From positions 1-41,645 of the forward strand of contig JBAZZT010000013.1 in the NCBI GenBank assembly GCA_041658705.1: DNA of 41,645 nucleotides, written 5' to 3'. The translations under genes were made by a program, and so were the position numbers. This DNA is from CAIKNB01 sp041658705. GTDB lineage: Bacteria; Patescibacteriota; Patescibacteriia; 2-12-FULL-60-25. Below the pieces are notes generated by a model. The model was given only the letters and a program-made list of their open reading frames with translations, did not search any database and had not been told where the DNA came from. This document shows, piece after piece, positions 40,501 to 41,645 of the stretch. Each line of letters begins with the position of its first letter. The stretch's first letter is position 1.

Positions 40501-41645
40501 AAATAACAATGCCTACGACCTCGGCAGAAACTCTGGATTCGCTTGGCACGACATCTATGCCTCGGGTACGGCCTTCATCGCCGGCGTGTCCTCGACTGGC
40601 GGGTTATACCCCAAGACGAACAACTCCTACGACCTCGGCGGATCTGACTTGGCGTGGAGAGATATCTTCGCCAACGGCACCGCCTCGCTCGCCAACGTCA
40701 GCTCGACCAACATCTACGCCTCGGGTTACGTCTCGACGACTAATTTGTATGTCAGCGGTGGCGGATCAGGCAACGTCTTCGTGCAAGGCGGCAATTCATT
40801 CGGCACTGCCGGCACGCTGGGCACGAAGGATGCGAATAACCTCAATCTCATAACCAACAACACGAGCCGAATGACCATCTTGAGCGGCGGCAACGTGGGC
40901 ATCGGGACGACGGCGCCGAATGATAAACTTTCAGTGGCGACTGGGATAACTCTAGGGACACTCTATTCAATTGTAACTGGGGAAATTACTGACACGACAA
41001 CCGTAGGCGGAATGTATGCAGTCCACGACACAAATACTCCAAATTATGGTTCAGGTTTAGCTTTTCAGACATACAAACCAAACGTTGGACTTAACGAGTC
41101 AATGAGAATTGATAGTAGCGGCAATGTCGGCATCGGCACAGCGGTTCCTTTAAGCGCTTTGCATGTCTCCGGGACGACGGCTCTGAATTGGGGGGCGGGA
41201 ATCGACAGCTATGGATTGGTCACGCTCGGAACCGGCGGCATCTCGGGTGGTTCATTGTTCGTGAATACTCCCTCGTTGAATGCTTCGTATCAGTCAGGCT
41301 TTGGAGTCGACGGCAGCTACTCAAATCCCGGAGGAGTGGGGACTTCGGTCATCAACTTGAAAGCCTTTGGCGTGAACTCGGGCGGCGGTTATGGTTCGGC
41401 CATCGCCTTCTCGACGACCAACAATACAAAATTGACCGAGGCCATGCGCATAGACAAGACCGGCAATGTCGGCATCGGCGCCACTACCCCCGCCAACAAA
41501 CTGACTTTGACGGCCAACGGCACCCTGACCTCCGACGCCGACCTCGGCTTCAACGTCACTTCGACCGACGGCGGCACGCAGAGCTGGACCATCGGCGCGG
41601 ACAAGACCGACCAAGGCAAGTTCAAGATCTCATCTTCCACCGTAC
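37550..41645 (+). CDS. Giant repetitive secreted protein, 3' end outside the window
   Basis: An open frame of at least 1365 codons that leaves the window. It starts MRSQALRTFRLISRIFFG, with a signal peptide cleaved near ANA-ANG (about 35). An N-terminal domain (FFNYQGRLM...GDTATQGQNAL...KRLSSVPFAFNAQ) of the type heading large tail-fibre-like bacterial surface proteins follows. At least eight YDLGS-x-WKDIYASGTS modules come next, and then NVGIGTTAPNDKL-type motifs (about 40900, 41126 and 41468). Such proteins often end in an intramolecular chaperone (S74) domain, which would lie outside. It is probably an adhesin or surface fibre. I checked the frame at several points and found it continuous. 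Codons at about 40930-41115 are AT-richer than elsewhere. Confidence 0.85.
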   Translation, partial: MRSQALRTFRLISRIFFGIFLASLLAAPANAANGIPQFFNYQGRLMSAWSTNVPNATYSIKFSIYTTESGGTPIWTAKGTTAVPTAMSITTTSGLFSVLLGDTATQGQNALNIDWNQDALYLGVTVGADAEMTPRKRLSSVPFAFNAQTLQGNYASSSVAATGGSLFSLHQTTSDAASATRTALYIQTDGTSNSKDLLIRGFNGTSDVFTVSRMGGITANVVTSTGGVMANVNNSYDLGSPLAAWRNIYASGTSQLAYVSSTLITIGGKQLCLADGTNCGSSTSTLYAVTHNGNYTDLEIGVGGVSSTGMILTQGIYSTGTNIFANSSGIAVSATSTSNTAVQGASYSGIGVYGDSYNSYGGFFRSFNGGTGLLSKQGSTTDFLTATSSNPTIWAYRSGKLGVGQNDYTAPVLLVEDAVGWSGDLQNWKQGTTKLRVDNTGRLLPAVNNSLDLGSAALSWKDIYASGTSQLAYVSSTWITVGGKSLCLQDGTNCSSATSTLQAVTNNGNITTLAIGVGGVSSTGMILTQGIYSTGTNIFANSSGYAVNATSTSNFALYGSSYSSYGGYLRSVGGVGAIAVQGSDTSLNATSTNPTLWAYRSGVYDYPTHDYTGPVLMVEDNRAWSGDLQNWKKQGVIKLRVDNTGTLLPAVTNSLDLGSASLSWKDIYASGTSRLAYVSSTWITVGGKSLCLQDGTNCGSATSTLQAVTNNGNITTLAIGVGGVSSTGHIYTTANNTYDLGSATTSWKDVYASGTAYLRTASISTGTNAVPSWFFTGDTDTGFSSPALGNLDINTDGSLRARISSGGFQVGPTLYATGNNLTDIGRADISWKNIYASGTSQLAYVSSTLITIGGKQLCLADGTNCGSSTSTLYAVTHNGNFTNLAIGVAGVSSTGNIIPTVANTYDLGSTTLPWKNVYASGTVIGNQFLAGRGTLAAPAFSFASETNTGMYSDPSYLYLAKSGSLIYAADASTYQYNYRTMLSGNNNAYDLGRNSGFAWHDIYASGTAFIAGVSSTGGLYPKTNNSYDLGGSDLAWRDIFANGTASLANVSSTNIYASGYVSTTNLYVSGGGSGNVFVQGGNSFGTAGTLGTKDANNLNLITNNTSRMTILSGGNVGIGTTAPNDKLSVATGITLGTLYSIVTGEITDTTTVGGMYAVHDTNTPNYGSGLAFQTYKPNVGLNESMRIDSSGNVGIGTAVPLSALHVSGTTALNWGAGIDSYGLVTLGTGGISGGSLFVNTPSLNASYQSGFGVDGSYSNPGGVGTSVINLKAFGVNSGGGYGSAIAFSTTNNTKLTEAMRIDKTGNVGIGATTPANKLTLTANGTLTSDADLGFNVTSTDGGTQSWTIGADKTDQGKFKISSSTV
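38247..40683 (+). repeat. Eight tandem-dispersed YDLGS..WKxIYASGT coding repeats
   Basis: Units begin near 38247, 38889, 39501, 39752, 40003, 40252, 40502 and 40618. The flanking blocks (LAYVSSTxITxGGKxLCL, DGTNCGS, IGVGGVSSTG) are also duplicated two to four times, with nucleotide identity high enough to recombine. Confidence 0.85.

Noticed and set aside
38247..40683. CRISPR-like regular repeats
   Set aside because: The repeats are in-frame coding modules of a surface protein, too long and variable for CRISPR, and no cas genes are present.

Overview
The window looks like a chromosomal origin region from a Candidate Phyla Radiation (Patescibacteria) bacterium of moderately high GC. The reasons are inference from gene content. 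There is a minimal rpmH-rnpA-yidD / dnaA / dnaN locus. Most core genes lack Shine-Dalgarno sequences. There is an archaeal-style TrmB regulator. Very large secreted proteins carry NVGIGT-type repeats, and one family of unknown proteins begins MNSNPFEIP. Palindromic intergenic repeats are abundant. TGA is used as a normal stop, which argues against the Gracilibacteria/Absconditabacteria code. I cannot assign a phylum from the sequence alone.

Layout. 1-126: the 5' end of a gene leaving the window, near-identical to the start of the gene at 26788 and inverted relative to it. 273-12160: mostly core genes on the + strand: small membrane protein, NYN nuclease, PNPase, membrane-anchored unknown, a promoter-to-terminator non-coding locus (5009-5505), DksA-like protein, LspA, YifB/ComM ATPase, LysM-M23 peptidase, trigger factor, endonuclease IV. 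12170-15240: a secreted protein on the - strand, a three-module TrmB regulator, a YggU protein and a one-helix membrane protein. 15348-19225: the replication origin locus, with rpmH-rnpA-yidD on the - strand diverging from dnaA-dnaN. The dnaA-dnaN gap carries a GC-rich tract, four CTA triplets and an AT-rich stretch, resembling a DnaA-trio unwinding element. 19235-28695: class A PBP, 3D-domain protein, tRNA-Cys, a glycerophosphodiesterase-like protein, PolA, the MNSNPFEIP-family protein, a divergent HolA. 28921-30416: rpsT, tRNA-Arg, tRNA-Ala and three perfect parS sequences. 30417-41645: five consecutive secreted or membrane surface proteins, the last leaving the window.

How it fits together. 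dnaA, dnaN, polA and holA, the putative oriC and the parS cluster about 12 kb away form a replication and segregation neighbourhood. The M23 peptidase, PBP, 3D protein and LspA serve the envelope. The last 11 kb is a surface-protein locus that resembles in outline the WxL/DUF916 systems of Firmicutes. At least seven families of palindromic repeats fill the gaps. Many supply or abut the stop codon of the upstream gene, and one AT-rich family sits directly before start codons. The most interesting unexplained element is the roughly 460-nt structured transcript candidate at 5044-5505.
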